NCBI GenBank assembly: GCA_905182155.1
Contig: CAJJAX010000029.1
Location: 1 to 61,911 of the forward strand
Reading direction: 5' to 3'
DNA: 61,911 bases
From: an uncultured Pseudomonadales bacterium
GTDB taxonomy: Bacteria > Pseudomonadota > Gammaproteobacteria > Pseudomonadales > Azotimanducaceae
Shown here: piece by piece, positions 37,637-47,109 of the stretch
Layout: the number at the start of each line of letters is the position of its first letter
Position numbering within the stretch: position 1 is the first letter of the stretch
The notes under the pieces: model-generated
Databases searched by the model: none
What the model saw: only the letters and a program-made list of their open reading frames with translations
What the model was told of the DNA's origin: nothing
Translations under genes and position numbers: made by a program

Positions 37637-38452
37637 ATGACACTGTCCCCATCAACGACACCAGAATTATTGGTAGAACAACGAGGCAGAATCGCCATCA
37701 TGACGTTGAATCGTCCGGAGCGATACAACGCGATCAGCCGCGATATGCTCAACGAATTATCTGCAAAGATGGTTGAAGCCAATAAGGATCCCGAAATTCG
37801 GTGCATCGTCCTAACCGGCGCCGGTAAAGGGTTTTGTTCTGGCCTTGATCTGATCGGCGTGGGCGAAGGCAGTATTGGTGGCGGCGATGCCAAGGGCGCT
37901 AATCGGCCGGCTCGACAATTGTTTGATTTGCGAGATGCGCCCATTAACGTCATGTGGAATATCGATACGCCCATTGTTTGCGCCTTAAATGGTCCGGCGG
38001 CGGGCTATGGCATGGATGTCGCGCTTTTGTGCGACATGAGAGTCGCGTCCGTTACGGCCAAGATGGCGGCGGTTACGGCTAAGCGTAATGTGGTGCCAGA
38101 GAGCGGTGGGACGTGGCTGCTACCCCGGTTAATCGGTTGGGGAAAAGCCGCTGAATTGTACTATCGGGCCCGGACAGTTGATGCCGAGGAGTGTTTGTCC
38201 ATGGGGTTGATCAACACGATTGTGCCGGCGGATGAACTCATGGCAACCGCCCTGCAGTGGGCCGAACACGAGGGCCACACGGCCTGTCGCGGTACAGACC
38301 ACCAAGCGCATGATGCGCATGGGCATGGAGGAGTCTTATGACACTTCAGTAGATCACCTGATGAGTTTATTAACTTGTTTGACACCAACGATCAAAAAGA
38401 AGGGGTTCAAGCCTTTTTAGAAAAACGTAAACCAGAGTTTACCGGTCGATAA
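37637..38452 (+). CDS. Enoyl-CoA hydratase/isomerase family protein, two compensating frameshifts
   Basis: About 271 residues. The first 210 residues are intact: oxyanion-hole motifs 'GFCSGLDLIG' and 'LNGPAAGYGMDVALLCDM', and 'PESGGTWLLPRLIG'. Near 38265-38275 one base is extra, and at 38363-38365 one is missing, so the C-terminal helices read 'PVAVQTTKRMMRMGMEESYD' in a second frame and 'FINLFDTNDQKEGVQAFLEK' in the original frame. The natural stop is at 38450. AAGGAG precedes the ATG. The crotonase fold acts in beta-oxidation; the exact acyl substrate is unknown. Confidence 0.85.
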
Positions 38453-38456
38453 AGTG

Positions 38457-38493
38457 CACCCCTGCTGCGTTTGCTTAGCATGCAGCAGGGGTG
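38457..38493. terminator. Hairpin between convergent genes
   Basis: A perfect 12-base inverted repeat, CACCCCTGCTGC and GCAGCAGGGGTG, with a 13-base loop lies between the enoyl-CoA hydratase stop and the aldehyde dehydrogenase stop. No long T-run follows on either strand, so it may serve as a bidirectional, partly rho-independent terminator. Confidence 0.6.
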
Positions 38494-38500
38494 AGGGTTA

Positions 38501-39910
38501 TCAAGAAGCGGCTTGTTTTTTCTTGTAGGGCGGCCCCATTTTAGCCATTAATTTTGAAATGCTGGCGGTTTGTTTGTAGACCGCCTTGGCATGGCTAAAG
38601 GTTTTGAAGCCTTCGACGCCGTGATAAGACCCCATGCCGCTCGGTCCGACCCCGCCAAACGGTAATTCCTCCTGAGCGATATGCATAATGACGTCATTGA
38701 GCGTCACCCCACCTGAGGTGGTCTCATCGAGGACCTGCCGGGTCTCTTTTTCATCATGCCCAAAGTAATACAGGCCAAGCGGTCGGTCGTGATCATTCAC
38801 GTAATCGATGGTTTCACTGACGTCTTGATAGGTTTTTATTGGGAGCAATGGCCCGAAAATTTCTTCCTGCATACACAGCATGTCGTCGGTGGGGTTCAGC
38901 ACAAGGGTTGGCGGAATGCGGTGATGCTCTTGCTGGCTGAAATCCTCGTTGGCAGGATTAATGGCAACGATCTCGGCGCCTTTAGATTCGGCGTCCGTAA
39001 GGTAACTTTGGAGCCGGTCGTAGTGACGTTCATTAATGATCGAGGTGTAGTCTTCATTGTCTTTGAGCGTGGGGAACATCTCGGTGACGGCCGTTCGGGC
39101 GGCTTCGACAAATTCGTCACGGTCTTCTTCCGCCACCATCACATAGTCTGGGGCAAGACAAATTTGACCGGCATTCATCGTATTGCCATTCATCACATTT
39201 CGAGCGGCCAATTTGATGTCAGCAGAACGACCAATGATGACCGGTGATTTGCCACCGAGTTCTAGGGTTACCGGCACCAAGTTCTCAGCTGCGGATCGCA
39301 TCACGTGTTTGGCCACACTGGTGGCACCGGTGAATAACAGATGATCGAACGCTAGCTCGCTGAAGGCTTGACCAACGTCAGGACCACCCGTAAAGACCGC
39401 CATTTCGTCTGGATCAAAGCTGCTTTCAATTAAGCTTTTCATTAAGTCTGACGTCTCAGGGGAGTATTCGGAAGGTTTGATCATCGTTCGATTGCCAGCG
39501 GCTAAAATACCCGCCAGGGGCGCAAAAGTGAGTTGTACTGGAAAATTCCAAGGGCTAATGCAGCCGACAACCCCAAGCGGTTGGAACTCGATCCGAGAGC
39601 GGCCGCCAAGCAAATTCAGTGGGAATAGGGTGCCGCGTTTTTCTGGCTTCATCCAAGTGTTGACCTGTTTGATGGCATTTTTAAGCGGACTGATGGCGCC
39701 ATCGATGTCGGCCATTTTTGACTGATCCAGGCTGCGGTGACCAAAATCGCGTCGCATTGCATCGCGTCGAATGGTCTAGGTGGGGGTTGGGGAGACGGAG
39801 CGTTTTAGTCGGTCGATCCGGAGTTCCGCACTCACGTGACCACCGGCGATTTGCGCGGCCTTTTGCGACTTAAGTCTTAATTGCATGTCGGTGATGACGT
39901 CTGTTGTCAT
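38501..39910 (-). CDS. Coniferyl-aldehyde-dehydrogenase-like NAD(P) aldehyde dehydrogenase, frameshifted near N-terminus
   Basis: About 470 residues. It starts at ATG 39910 ('MTTDVITDMQLRLKSQKAAQ', with AAAGGGA upstream) and breaks at 39757-39795, where at least two indels separate 'RIDRLKRSVS' from 'DAMRRDFGHRSLDQSKMADI'. The rest is intact: 'SPWNFPVQLTFAPLAGILAAGN', catalytic Glu in 'VTLELGGKSPVII', catalytic Cys in 'NAGQICLAPDYVM', and 'FGGVGPSGMGSYHG'. The class 3-like group with CalB oxidises aromatic or medium-chain aldehydes. It has a long palindrome about 140 bases upstream. Confidence 0.9.
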
Positions 39911-40045
39911 AATAGTGTTCCCTTTTTCTAACATTTTCATTTTGATTTTCTGAGCAGATCCTGTCGCTGCCGCCGCGGCGTGATGATCATTCGACGACAC
40001 TCTCTTCGTTATTCTCCGCGTCTGCAGACTGCGCGAATGTGGGCT

Positions 40046-40077
40046 GCGATCAGATCGTTATACAACGATCTGATCGC
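40046..40077. promoter_or_regulatory. 32-base perfect palindrome with 4-base centre, operator candidate
   Basis: Arms GCGATCAGATCGTT and AACGATCTGATCGC are perfect complements around an ATAC centre. It lies in the 312-base gap between the aldehyde dehydrogenase start and the GNAT stop, about 136 bases upstream of the dehydrogenase ATG on its strand. The arm length and short centre fit a TetR-type or similar dimeric operator, though transcription would also form a strong hairpin. No regulator gene is adjacent. The rest of this gap (39911-40222) shows no gene. Confidence 0.6.
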
Positions 40078-40222
40078 CACGCCTAGTATCGCCATTATGG
40101 ATGAGTCTCTAAGGCTTGCGCAAACTGGGCGAAGGTACTGGCGCCCTGAGCGCCTAATCGTTGACCATCCTGGCGCCGAGGCACGGCCTCAAGACTTCAG
40201 GTGTTATGTTATGACCGAGGCG

Positions 40223-40795
40223 TTAGGCCATCAATTCAATGGATGGTCGCGTCAGCGCATAAACCAGGGCATCGTGTTTGGCATCATGGAGCGTTAAACC
40301 GTCTTTTTCTTCGCGCAAGAATTGCGCGCCGGTTTTGATCGCAACTTGGCGACTGGCGGTATTATGAGTCGACATTTTTATCAGTACTTGTTTGAGTTCG
40401 AGTTGTTGAAGACCCAGGGTTGCGAGCGCGCGCGCCGCCTGGCTTGCGTACCCGCGTCCAGTGCAGTCGGACCTAATCCAATAGCCTAGGTTGGCGGCGC
40501 CGTCGTGGGTTGGTGAATCAAGGCCAACGCTGCCGATGAGCGCGCCGGTGGCGCGTTCTTCAATTAAAAAGGCGTACTGGGTTCGGCTCCGCCAGGTCGC
40601 TTGAGCGAATTGGATCCAGGTTAGGGCATCGCGGCGCGAGTATTTTGGGTGGCACCAAGGTAAAAAGGGTCTTAATTCAGTGCTTGAGGCTCGCACGGCT
40701 TGAAAGAGCCTTTCCCGATCCGTGTCGGTGAAGGCCTTCAGCGTTAACTGTCCAAGTATCACCTTCGGTTCGAGACGTTGCTTAAACTGGGTCAC
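40223..40795 (-). CDS. GNAT N-acetyltransferase, RimJ/RimL-like
   Basis: 190 residues. 'LGQLTLKAFTDTDRERLFQAV' starts the fold, 'GALIGSVGLDSPTHDGAANLGYWI' is motif D/A and 'GRGYASQAARALATLGLQQL' is the acetyl-CoA pyrophosphate loop (R-x-x-G-x-G/A type), followed by 'LIKMSTHNTASRQVAIKTGAQ'. Members acetylate protein N-termini or small amines; the substrate is unknown. Divergent from leuC, about 90 bases away. Confidence 0.9.
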   Translation of the reverse strand: MTQFKQRLEPKVILGQLTLKAFTDTDRERLFQAVRASSTELRPFLPWCHPKYSRRDALTWIQFAQATWRSRTQYAFLIEERATGALIGSVGLDSPTHDGAANLGYWIRSDCTGRGYASQAARALATLGLQQLELKQVLIKMSTHNTASRQVAIKTGAQFLREEKDGLTLHDAKHDALVYALTRPSIELMA

Positions 40796-40886
40796 TGGTT
40801 GTCTCCTGACTTTGCTGCCCGCACCCGTTACTGCAAGCAGACAGATCTGTTAAACTCCCGTTTTTCGCCGGAAAGGTCAATAAAAC

Positions 40887-42302
40887 GTGGCAAAAAATTT
40901 ATATCAGAAAGTGTGGGCCGATCATCTGGTTGGACCATTAGAGAATGGTCAGTTTCAGGTCTTCATGGGCTTGCATCTGATTCATGAAGTGACCAGTCCC
41001 CAGGCCTTTGGCATGCTCAAAGCAGAAGGACGTCACGTGTTCCATCCAGGCAGAACCTTTGCAACGGTAGATCATATTATTCCAACGGATGATCAGCGTC
41101 GGCCCTTCAGTGATCCGATGGCGGAGCGGATGATGGCGGTGCTGAGCGATGCGACTGAAATGCATGGCATTGAGTTCTTTCAGCCCAATTCAGGCAGCCA
41201 AGGGATTGTTCATGTCGTGGGCCCGGAGTTGGGTTTGACCCAGCCCGGTATCACCATTTGCTGCGGCGATAGCCATACCTCAACCCACGGCGCTTTCGGG
41301 TGCATTGCGCTCGGCATCGGTACCAGTCAGGTCCGAGACGTGCTGGCGAGCCAAACCTTGGCCATGGACCCGCTGAAAGTCCGCCGAATTGAAGTAACCG
41401 GGCAGCTTGCCCCTGGCGTGACGGCAAAAGATGTGACGCTGCATATCATCCGGATACTTGGCGTTAATGGCGGCGTCGGCTATGCCTATGAATATGCTGG
41501 CGATGTCATTGATGTCATGACCATGGAAGAGCGAATGACGGTCTGCAATATGAGTATTGAGGGCGGCGCTCGTTGCGGTTATATCAATCCGGACCAAACG
41601 ACTTTTGAGTATTTAAAGGGCCGGGAACGGGTGCCAAGCGGCGCAGGTTTCGAGCAAGCCGTGATTCGTTGGGCGGGCTATGCCAGTGACCCAGATGCCA
41701 GCTATGACGATGTTGTGGTGATTGATGGCAGCGCCATTGAACCGACGGTGACCTGGGGCGTGACACCGGGTCAGGCGCTCGGCATTAGTGAGCGCATTCC
41801 AGATCCGGCAGCAGCAGAGGGCTTAGATCAAGAGCTCATGACCGATGCGTTGCGCTATATGCAGCTAGAGGCGGACGCACCGATCAAAGGAACCAAGGTC
41901 GATGTTGCGTTTATTGGAAGCTGCACCAATGGTCGGTTGAGTGATTTTCAAGCGGTCGCGGCAGCAATTCAAGGTTATAAGGTGGCGCCCGACGTGCGAG
42001 CCATCGCTGTTCCGGGCTCTGTTAGGTGCGCAGCGCCTGAAGAAGAAGGGCTGGCTGATATCTTTAAAGATGCCGGTTTTGAATGGCGTTTGGCTGGCTG
42101 CTCCATGTGTTTGGCGATGAATGCTGACAAGTTAGTGGGCGATGAAGTTTGCGCCTCGAGTTCAAATCGAAATTTTATGGGGCGACAGGGTTCCTCTAGC
42201 GGTCGGACTATTTTGATGAGCCCGATTATGGTGGCAGCCGCGGCAATTCAAGGCGCGGTGGCAGATGCGCGAGAAGTCTTTCAGCTGGAGAAGACATCAT
42301 GA
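40887..42302 (+). CDS. leuC: 3-isopropylmalate dehydratase large subunit
   Basis: 471 residues with a GTG start preceded by GAAAGG. The [4Fe-4S] cysteines are in '[14 protein letters not shown]' and '[15 protein letters not shown]'; '[25 protein letters not shown]' is the aconitase-fold signature. It isomerises 2- to 3-isopropylmalate with LeuD; in a citramalate context the same enzyme can isomerise citramalate. Overlaps leuD by 4 bases (ATGA) and is followed by cimA. Confidence 0.97.
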   Translation: MAKNLYQKVWADHLVGPLENGQFQVFMGLHLIHEVTSPQAFGMLKAEGRHVFHPGRTFATVDHIIPTDDQRRPFSDPMAERMMAVLSDATEMHGIEFFQPNSGSQGIVHVVGPELGLTQPGITICCGDSHTSTHGAFGCIALGIGTSQVRDVLASQTLAMDPLKVRRIEVTGQLAPGVTAKDVTLHIIRILGVNGGVGYAYEYAGDVIDVMTMEERMTVCNMSIEGGARCGYINPDQTTFEYLKGRERVPSGAGFEQAVIRWAGYASDPDASYDDVVVIDGSAIEPTVTWGVTPGQALGISERIPDPAAAEGLDQELMTDALRYMQLEADAPIKGTKVDVAFIGSCTNGRLSDFQAVAAAIQGYKVAPDVRAIAVPGSVRCAAPEEEGLADIFKDAGFEWRLAGCSMCLAMNADKLVGDEVCASSSNRNFMGRQGSSSGRTILMSPIMVAAAAIQGAVADAREVFQLEKTS

Positions 42303-42901
42303 ATGATCTCGTCAAAAGAAGTGGGCGGGGCATCTATGTTCAGGGTAACGACATTGATACCGACCGCATTATTCCCGCGCGGTTTTTAAAATGTGTGACC
42401 TTTGACGAGCTAGGGCCTGCGCTGTTTTATGATGAACGGTTTGATACCCAAGACGTGTCCAAGGGGCATATATTGGATGCGCCAGCCCATCAAGGTGCCA
42501 GCGTTATGATCTCGGACGCGAATTTCGGTTGTGGGTCGAGTCGTGAGCATGCACCGCAAGCACTGCAGAAATTTGGGTTTGAGGTGATCATTGCCGAAAG
42601 TTTCGCGGAAATTTTTCAGGGTAACTGTACGACCCTTGGCATGCCTTGTTTGGTGATGGATAAAGCGCAACGAAAAGCGCTGGCGTCCCTCGTGGGTCAT
42701 CATCCCGATGCAGAGTTCTTGATTGACCTTCAGGCACAAACCCTCACCTTCGCCAATGAACGGTTTTCGTTCACGATGAAAGACAGTTCGCGAGAAGCAT
42801 TTTTAACCGGGCGGTATGATCCGTTGGATGAATTGTTGGTTGCCCATGAGGCGATTCAGGCCGTGGCCGCCAGATTGCATTATTCGGATCAATCGGGATG
42901 A
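42299..42901 (+). CDS. leuD: 3-isopropylmalate dehydratase small subunit
   Basis: 200 residues. '[24 protein letters not shown]' and '[35 protein letters not shown]' (shown in part) are the swivelling-domain signatures of LeuD. It pairs with LeuC, with which it overlaps. The length is normal. cimA starts 8 bases after its stop, so the three are one operon. Confidence 0.96.
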   Translation: MNDLVKRSGRGIYVQGNDIDTDRIIPARFLKCVTFDELGPALFYDERFDTQDVSKGHILDAPAHQGASVMISDANFGCGSSREHAPQALQKFGFEVIIAESFAEIFQGNCTTLGMPCLVMDKAQRKALASLVGHHPDAEFLIDLQAQTLTFANERFSFTMKDSSREAFLTGRYDPLDELLVAHEAIQAVAARLHYSDQSG

Positions 42902-42908
42902 GTACTAT

Positions 42909-44528
42909 ATGAAAACCGTTACGATTTACGACACTACATTGCGCGATGGGACGCAGGGCGAAGGATTTCAACTTTCCGGCCTAGATAAGCTGAGAATTGC
43001 AAAACGCCTGGATGAATTCGGCGTGGATTACATTGAAGGCGGTTGGCCGGGATCGAATCCGAAGGACGTGGAGTTTTTCCAAGAGGCAAAGAAGCTGGAT
43101 CTAAAGCATGCGAAACTCGCAGCATTTGGATCTACCCGCCGCGCAAATACGCCTGTAGAGAAAGATCCGCAGGTTAGGCTCCTGCTCGAAGCCGACGTGA
43201 CCTGTATTTTCGGGAAGTCCTGGGATTTACATGTCGAGCAGGCGCTACGAATAAGCGCCGAGCGGAATCTTGAGATGATCGAAGGCTCTGTGGCTTACTT
43301 AAAGCAAACGACCCAAAAACCTGTTTTTTATGACGCCGAACATTTTTTCGACGGCTTTAAGAGTGACCCTGGCTATGCGCTTGCAACCCTTGAATCCGCC
43401 CTTGCCGGCGATGCAGATCGGGTAATTTTATGCGACACCAATGGTGGCGCGTTGCCCCACGAAATCGAAACTGCGATTAAAGCCGCCCAAGGCCATCTTC
43501 CTCAAATTCAATTGGGGATTCATGTCCACAATGATGGCGGCTTAGCCGTCGCCAATACCCTTCGAGCGGTCGAAACCGGTGTCTGCCAGGTGCAAGGCAC
43601 CATAAACGGCATTGGTGAACGCTGTGGCAACGTTGATTTAACAACCATTATTGCCAATCTAGAATTGAAATATGGCTTTCGTTGCTTGCCTGAGGGGCGC
43701 CTTAAAGGTTTGACTCGGTTGTCCCGCAAAGTTTGGGAAACATTGGCCTTTGATGGGCCGCTTGGGCAGCCCTATGTTGGCAGTTCAGCCTTTGCTCATA
43801 AGGGTGGCGTGCATGTTTCAGCGGTTCAACGAAACCCTGAGACCTACGAGCATGTCACGCCAGATAGCGTGGGCAATAGCCGTAAAATATTGATCAGCGA
43901 GTTGTCGGGCGGCGCCAATGTTCGGGCAAAATTGGCCAACCGTTACCCAGAATTGGAAGGCAAGACGTCGGCTTCGAAAATTCTTGAGGATATCCAAGAC
44001 AAGGAACATGCCGGGTATTCCTTTGAGAACGCAGACGGCAGTTTTGATTTGTTGGTCCGTCGTCATTTGGGCCATTTTAGCCCCTGTTTTGAACCGATTT
44101 ATTATCGTATTTATTCGCCGGCGAACGAGTCGGCGGCTGACCAAAATGATGTCACGATTGCGGGTGCGATTGAAGCCTCGGTTAAAGTGCGCATTGGTGA
44201 TGAGGAAATACTCTGTGCGGCTGAAGGCAATGGCCCGGTGGACGCTCTAAACCAAGCATTAAGGCAAGCCTTGCAAGCACGTTTCCCGGAAATTAGTGGT
44301 CTGCATTTGACCGATTACACGGTTCGGGTGATTAACTCAACGCAGGAAACCGCAGCGAAAGTCCGGGTTCATCTCGAGCACACGTTCGAGGCTGGGACCT
44401 TTGGGACAGTGGGTGTGAATGTCGATGTCATCAAAGCCAGTTGGAATGCCTTAATTGAGGCGTACCATTATGCCCTCATGCAGCATCGTGATTTTCAATC
44501 TGAACAGAGCGATTTGAATAACGCCTAG
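42909..44528 (+). CDS. cimA: Citramalate synthase (CimA type)
   Basis: 539 residues from the ATG at 42909. 'TIYDTTLRDGTQGEGFQLSG' and metal ligands in 'IHVHNDGGLAVANTLRAVE' identify the HMGL-like TIM barrel of the DRE-TIM superfamily. The C-terminal region 'VRVHLEHTFEAGTFGTVGVN' is the LeuA-dimer regulatory domain, where an end product such as isoleucine would bind. It condenses pyruvate and acetyl-CoA to citramalate, giving 2-oxobutyrate for isoleucine without threonine. The long form with this N-terminal 'FGSTRRANTPVEKD' motif is the CimA rather than IPMS type. Confidence 0.9.
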   Translation: MKTVTIYDTTLRDGTQGEGFQLSGLDKLRIAKRLDEFGVDYIEGGWPGSNPKDVEFFQEAKKLDLKHAKLAAFGSTRRANTPVEKDPQVRLLLEADVTCIFGKSWDLHVEQALRISAERNLEMIEGSVAYLKQTTQKPVFYDAEHFFDGFKSDPGYALATLESALAGDADRVILCDTNGGALPHEIETAIKAAQGHLPQIQLGIHVHNDGGLAVANTLRAVETGVCQVQGTINGIGERCGNVDLTTIIANLELKYGFRCLPEGRLKGLTRLSRKVWETLAFDGPLGQPYVGSSAFAHKGGVHVSAVQRNPETYEHVTPDSVGNSRKILISELSGGANVRAKLANRYPELEGKTSASKILEDIQDKEHAGYSFENADGSFDLLVRRHLGHFSPCFEPIYYRIYSPANESAADQNDVTIAGAIEASVKVRIGDEEILCAAEGNGPVDALNQALRQALQARFPEISGLHLTDYTVRVINSTQETAAKVRVHLEHTFEAGTFGTVGVNVDVIKASWNALIEAYHYALMQHRDFQSEQSDLNNA

Positions 44529-44551
44529 TTTGCACCCAAGGATAGACACAC

Positions 44552-45562
44552 ATGACCTGGGAAAATCGCTGGCACCCTTTGCTCGAACGTTGGGTCACTG
44601 TCACCAGTCATCGTGGCAGTCGACCCTGGCTTGGTGGCCGGGTCGGGGAGGCATCCGTTTCACAGCATTACGACCCAGGGTGTTATTTATGCCCTGGCGG
44701 CGCGCGGATATCGGGCATCAAGAACGACGACTACACGGATTGTTTCGTCTTTGATAATGACCACCCGGCCTTTAACTCGACCGCACCAGAACCCATGCCC
44801 GCGGCGGGGATCTACCAAAGTGCCCGGGCTGATGGCTTGTGTCGGGTGTTATGTTATACCCCAGATCATGGCGGTCGGCTGAGTGGGTTGTCCAAAGGCC
44901 AGTTCCAAGACGTTGTTCGGTGTTGGCGTGATCAAACCGATCAGTTGATGCGGGACGCGGGTTATGAGCATGTTTTTATTTTTGAAAACAACGGCGAGGT
45001 GGTTGGGGTGTCAAACCCGCATCCGCATTGCCAGATTTATGCGACCCCTTTTGTGTTTCATACCGTTCAACAAGAGATTCAGGCGGTTGGACGTTTTCGA
45101 CAGACAGACGGGGATAATTTGTTTGAGGCGATGATTCGGTCTGAGCAAGCTGATGGCCGTAGAATTTTAGTCGAAACCGAAGACTGCCTCGCATTTGTGC
45201 CTTATTTTGCACAGCTGCCTTACGAAACCTTCATCGTGCCAAAAGGTCCTTGGCAACGCCTGCCATTGATGCCCGAGCGAGTGCTCGATGCCATGGCCAT
45301 GGCGCTGCGGGCTGTTCTTAAGATGCAAGATCAATTGTGGCCCACGCCTCAGTCCTACATTCTATCGGTGCACCAGGCGCCCAAATCGTTACCCCTCGAC
45401 CATGATTATCGATGCTATATTCGGTTGCAACCGATGCTTCGGGGCCCAGGGTTACAAAAATATTTGGCGGGCGTTGAAACCGGTGGCGGTCAATTTTTAA
45501 ATGATGGCTCGCCAGAGGAAAAAGCCGCTGAATTGAGCGCGGCAGGCGCGCAGGCTCAATAA
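44552..45562 (+). CDS. Galactose-1-phosphate uridylyltransferase-like HIT protein
   Basis: 336 residues. 'PGCYLCPGGARIS' carries the C-x-x-C zinc pair, 'GEVVGVSNPHPHCQIYATPF' carries the H-P-H-x-Q active site with the uridylylated His, and the second domain has 'IVPKGPWQRLPLM' and 'YILSVHQAPK'. It would swap UMP between UDP-glucose and galactose-1-P. Galactose kinase and epimerase genes are not here. It lies 24 bases after cimA, which is an unexpected partner. Confidence 0.88.
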   Translation: MTWENRWHPLLERWVTVTSHRGSRPWLGGRVGEASVSQHYDPGCYLCPGGARISGIKNDDYTDCFVFDNDHPAFNSTAPEPMPAAGIYQSARADGLCRVLCYTPDHGGRLSGLSKGQFQDVVRCWRDQTDQLMRDAGYEHVFIFENNGEVVGVSNPHPHCQIYATPFVFHTVQQEIQAVGRFRQTDGDNLFEAMIRSEQADGRRILVETEDCLAFVPYFAQLPYETFIVPKGPWQRLPLMPERVLDAMAMALRAVLKMQDQLWPTPQSYILSVHQAPKSLPLDHDYRCYIRLQPMLRGPGLQKYLAGVETGGGQFLNDGSPEEKAAELSAAGAQAQ

Positions 45563-46096
45563 AGACGGTGGATCAGTTGCGCCGTTGTTGAGTGCGGCGA
45601 GTCCTGCTTTGGCGCGCAGGTTGAGGCGCTAGTTTTAGAGGGCTTATCTTGGTGCCAAGTAATAAGGCCTTCGCGCTGGCAATCCGAGGGGTCAACGGTT
45701 AGCCCCATGGGGGCTGCTTGAGGCAGTCGTTGGCGAATTGAAGGCCTTCGGTTTGATAACGTTGCGTTGGCTTGGATCAAACAATTACACTGGCGCAGAG
45801 ACCTCAGACGGTTGTCGCCTTGGAAAGGCCAAGCCTGGGCATCAAAAAAGGCATCAAAAAAGGCATCAAAAATGGCATCAAAAACGGATGAGTTCAGGCA
45901 AGGGATTCTAGGCGAAGGGTTCTAAGCAATCGATGCGAGGCAATCGATGCAAGGCTAGGGTTTTGCAACGCCAGGGTGATGCAAAGAACCCCTGCCAGAT
46001 GTCCGAGATTCGTTCCAAAGATCGATCATCCGGGTGCGCGGCGCGCCAGAGGCGCACTTAAAAAGTCAAAAATCAAAAGAACAATAGGAGAAGGTA
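45563..46096. other. 530-base gene-free region with simple repeats
   Basis: No convincing gene. A 74-codon minus-strand frame (45556-45780) has no resemblance or start signal. The 3' half holds the 12-base tandem repeat at 45838-45885 and, just after it, two near-identical copies of GCAATCGATGC. The LLM oxidoreductase ribosome-binding site AGGAGAAGG ends it. Confidence 0.5.
45838..45885 (+). repeat. Tandem repeat, four copies of a 12-base unit GGCATCAAAAAN
   Basis: Four contiguous 12-base units, differing only at the last base (A, A, T, C), in a region without genes. No function is evident; replication slippage is the likely origin. Confidence 0.9.
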
Positions 46097-47104
46097 ATGA
46101 AAGTCGATACCCATTTAACTCAAAATTGGCGCAAGGTGCCGGCAGCGGTTCAGGCGGCCGAAGCCGACGGTTATGACGGCGTTGGTACCGCTGAAATGAA
46201 CCATGATCCGTTCTTCCCGTTGCTCCTCGCGGCGGAACACAGTGAGTCGATTGAAATTAGAACGGGCATTGCGGTTGCTTTTGCTCGGTCGCCGATGATT
46301 CTTGCCAATCAGGCCCATGATCTGAATGCCTATTCGAAGGGTCGGTTTACCTTAGGTCTGGGGTCTCAAATTAGGCCGCACATCACCAAGCGGTTTTCAA
46401 TGCCCTGGGGTGCGCCAGCGGCGCAAATGAAAGAGCTGATTCAGGCCATGCGGGCAATTTGGGCCAATTGGTATGACGGCGAACCGCTTCGATTTGAAGG
46501 CAAATATTATAACCATACGCTCATGACACCCGCTTTTACGCCGGAAGATACAGAGTATGGTGCGCCGAAGGTTGTGTTGGCGGCGGTTGGGCCGATTATG
46601 ACGGAAGTCGCGGGGGAAGTGGCCGATGGTTTGATTATCCATCCCTTTAGTAATGAAAAATATATCCGGGACGTCACGTTGCCGGCGATCGATCGAGGCC
46701 TTGCTAAATCAGGACGATCTCGAGCGGATTTCGAAATCAGCTATACGCCCTTTATGGTTTCCGGAAACGATGAGGCGACCTTTGAGGCTGAAAAATTAGC
46801 GGCTAAGAATCGAATTTCATTTTATGGGTCAACGCCGGCATACAAGCAGGTCTTGGGGGTTCATGGCTGGGGCGACCTGCAAATTGAATTAAATGCCTTA
46901 TCAAAACAGGGGCAATGGGCTGAAATGTCGAATCTAATCAGCGACGAGATGCTCAACACCATGGGCATCATGGCGGCGCCTTCAGACATCGTGCCAGAGA
47001 TAAAACAGCGTTATGGCGACTTCATGGATCGGACCAGCGGTGCCTTTGGATTCGTTGACCAGGACACGCGGACCGCAATGGTTGCTGCTCTGCGAGCGGG
47101 ATAG
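46097..47104 (+). CDS. LLM-class F420/FMN-dependent oxidoreductase (TIGR03617-like)
   Basis: 335 residues, start with a strong AGGAGAAGG site. 'MKVDTHLTQNWRKVPAAVQAAEADGYDGVGTAEMNHDPFFPL' (in part), 'IRTGIAVAFARSPMILANQAHDL' and 'RFTLGLGSQIRPHITKRFSMPW' are typical of a TIM-barrel LLM subgroup different from the two at 3.3 and 10.8 kb. The substrate is unknown. It ends 5 bases before mtnA, so they are co-transcribed. No F420 synthesis gene is in the window. Confidence 0.9.
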   Translation: MKVDTHLTQNWRKVPAAVQAAEADGYDGVGTAEMNHDPFFPLLLAAEHSESIEIRTGIAVAFARSPMILANQAHDLNAYSKGRFTLGLGSQIRPHITKRFSMPWGAPAAQMKELIQAMRAIWANWYDGEPLRFEGKYYNHTLMTPAFTPEDTEYGAPKVVLAAVGPIMTEVAGEVADGLIIHPFSNEKYIRDVTLPAIDRGLAKSGRSRADFEISYTPFMVSGNDEATFEAEKLAAKNRISFYGSTPAYKQVLGVHGWGDLQIELNALSKQGQWAEMSNLISDEMLNTMGIMAAPSDIVPEIKQRYGDFMDRTSGAFGFVDQDTRTAMVAALRAG

Positions 47105-47109
47105 TCGCG

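Noticed and set aside
45556-45780. 74-codon minus-strand frame after galT
   Set aside because: No start signal or family resemblance.
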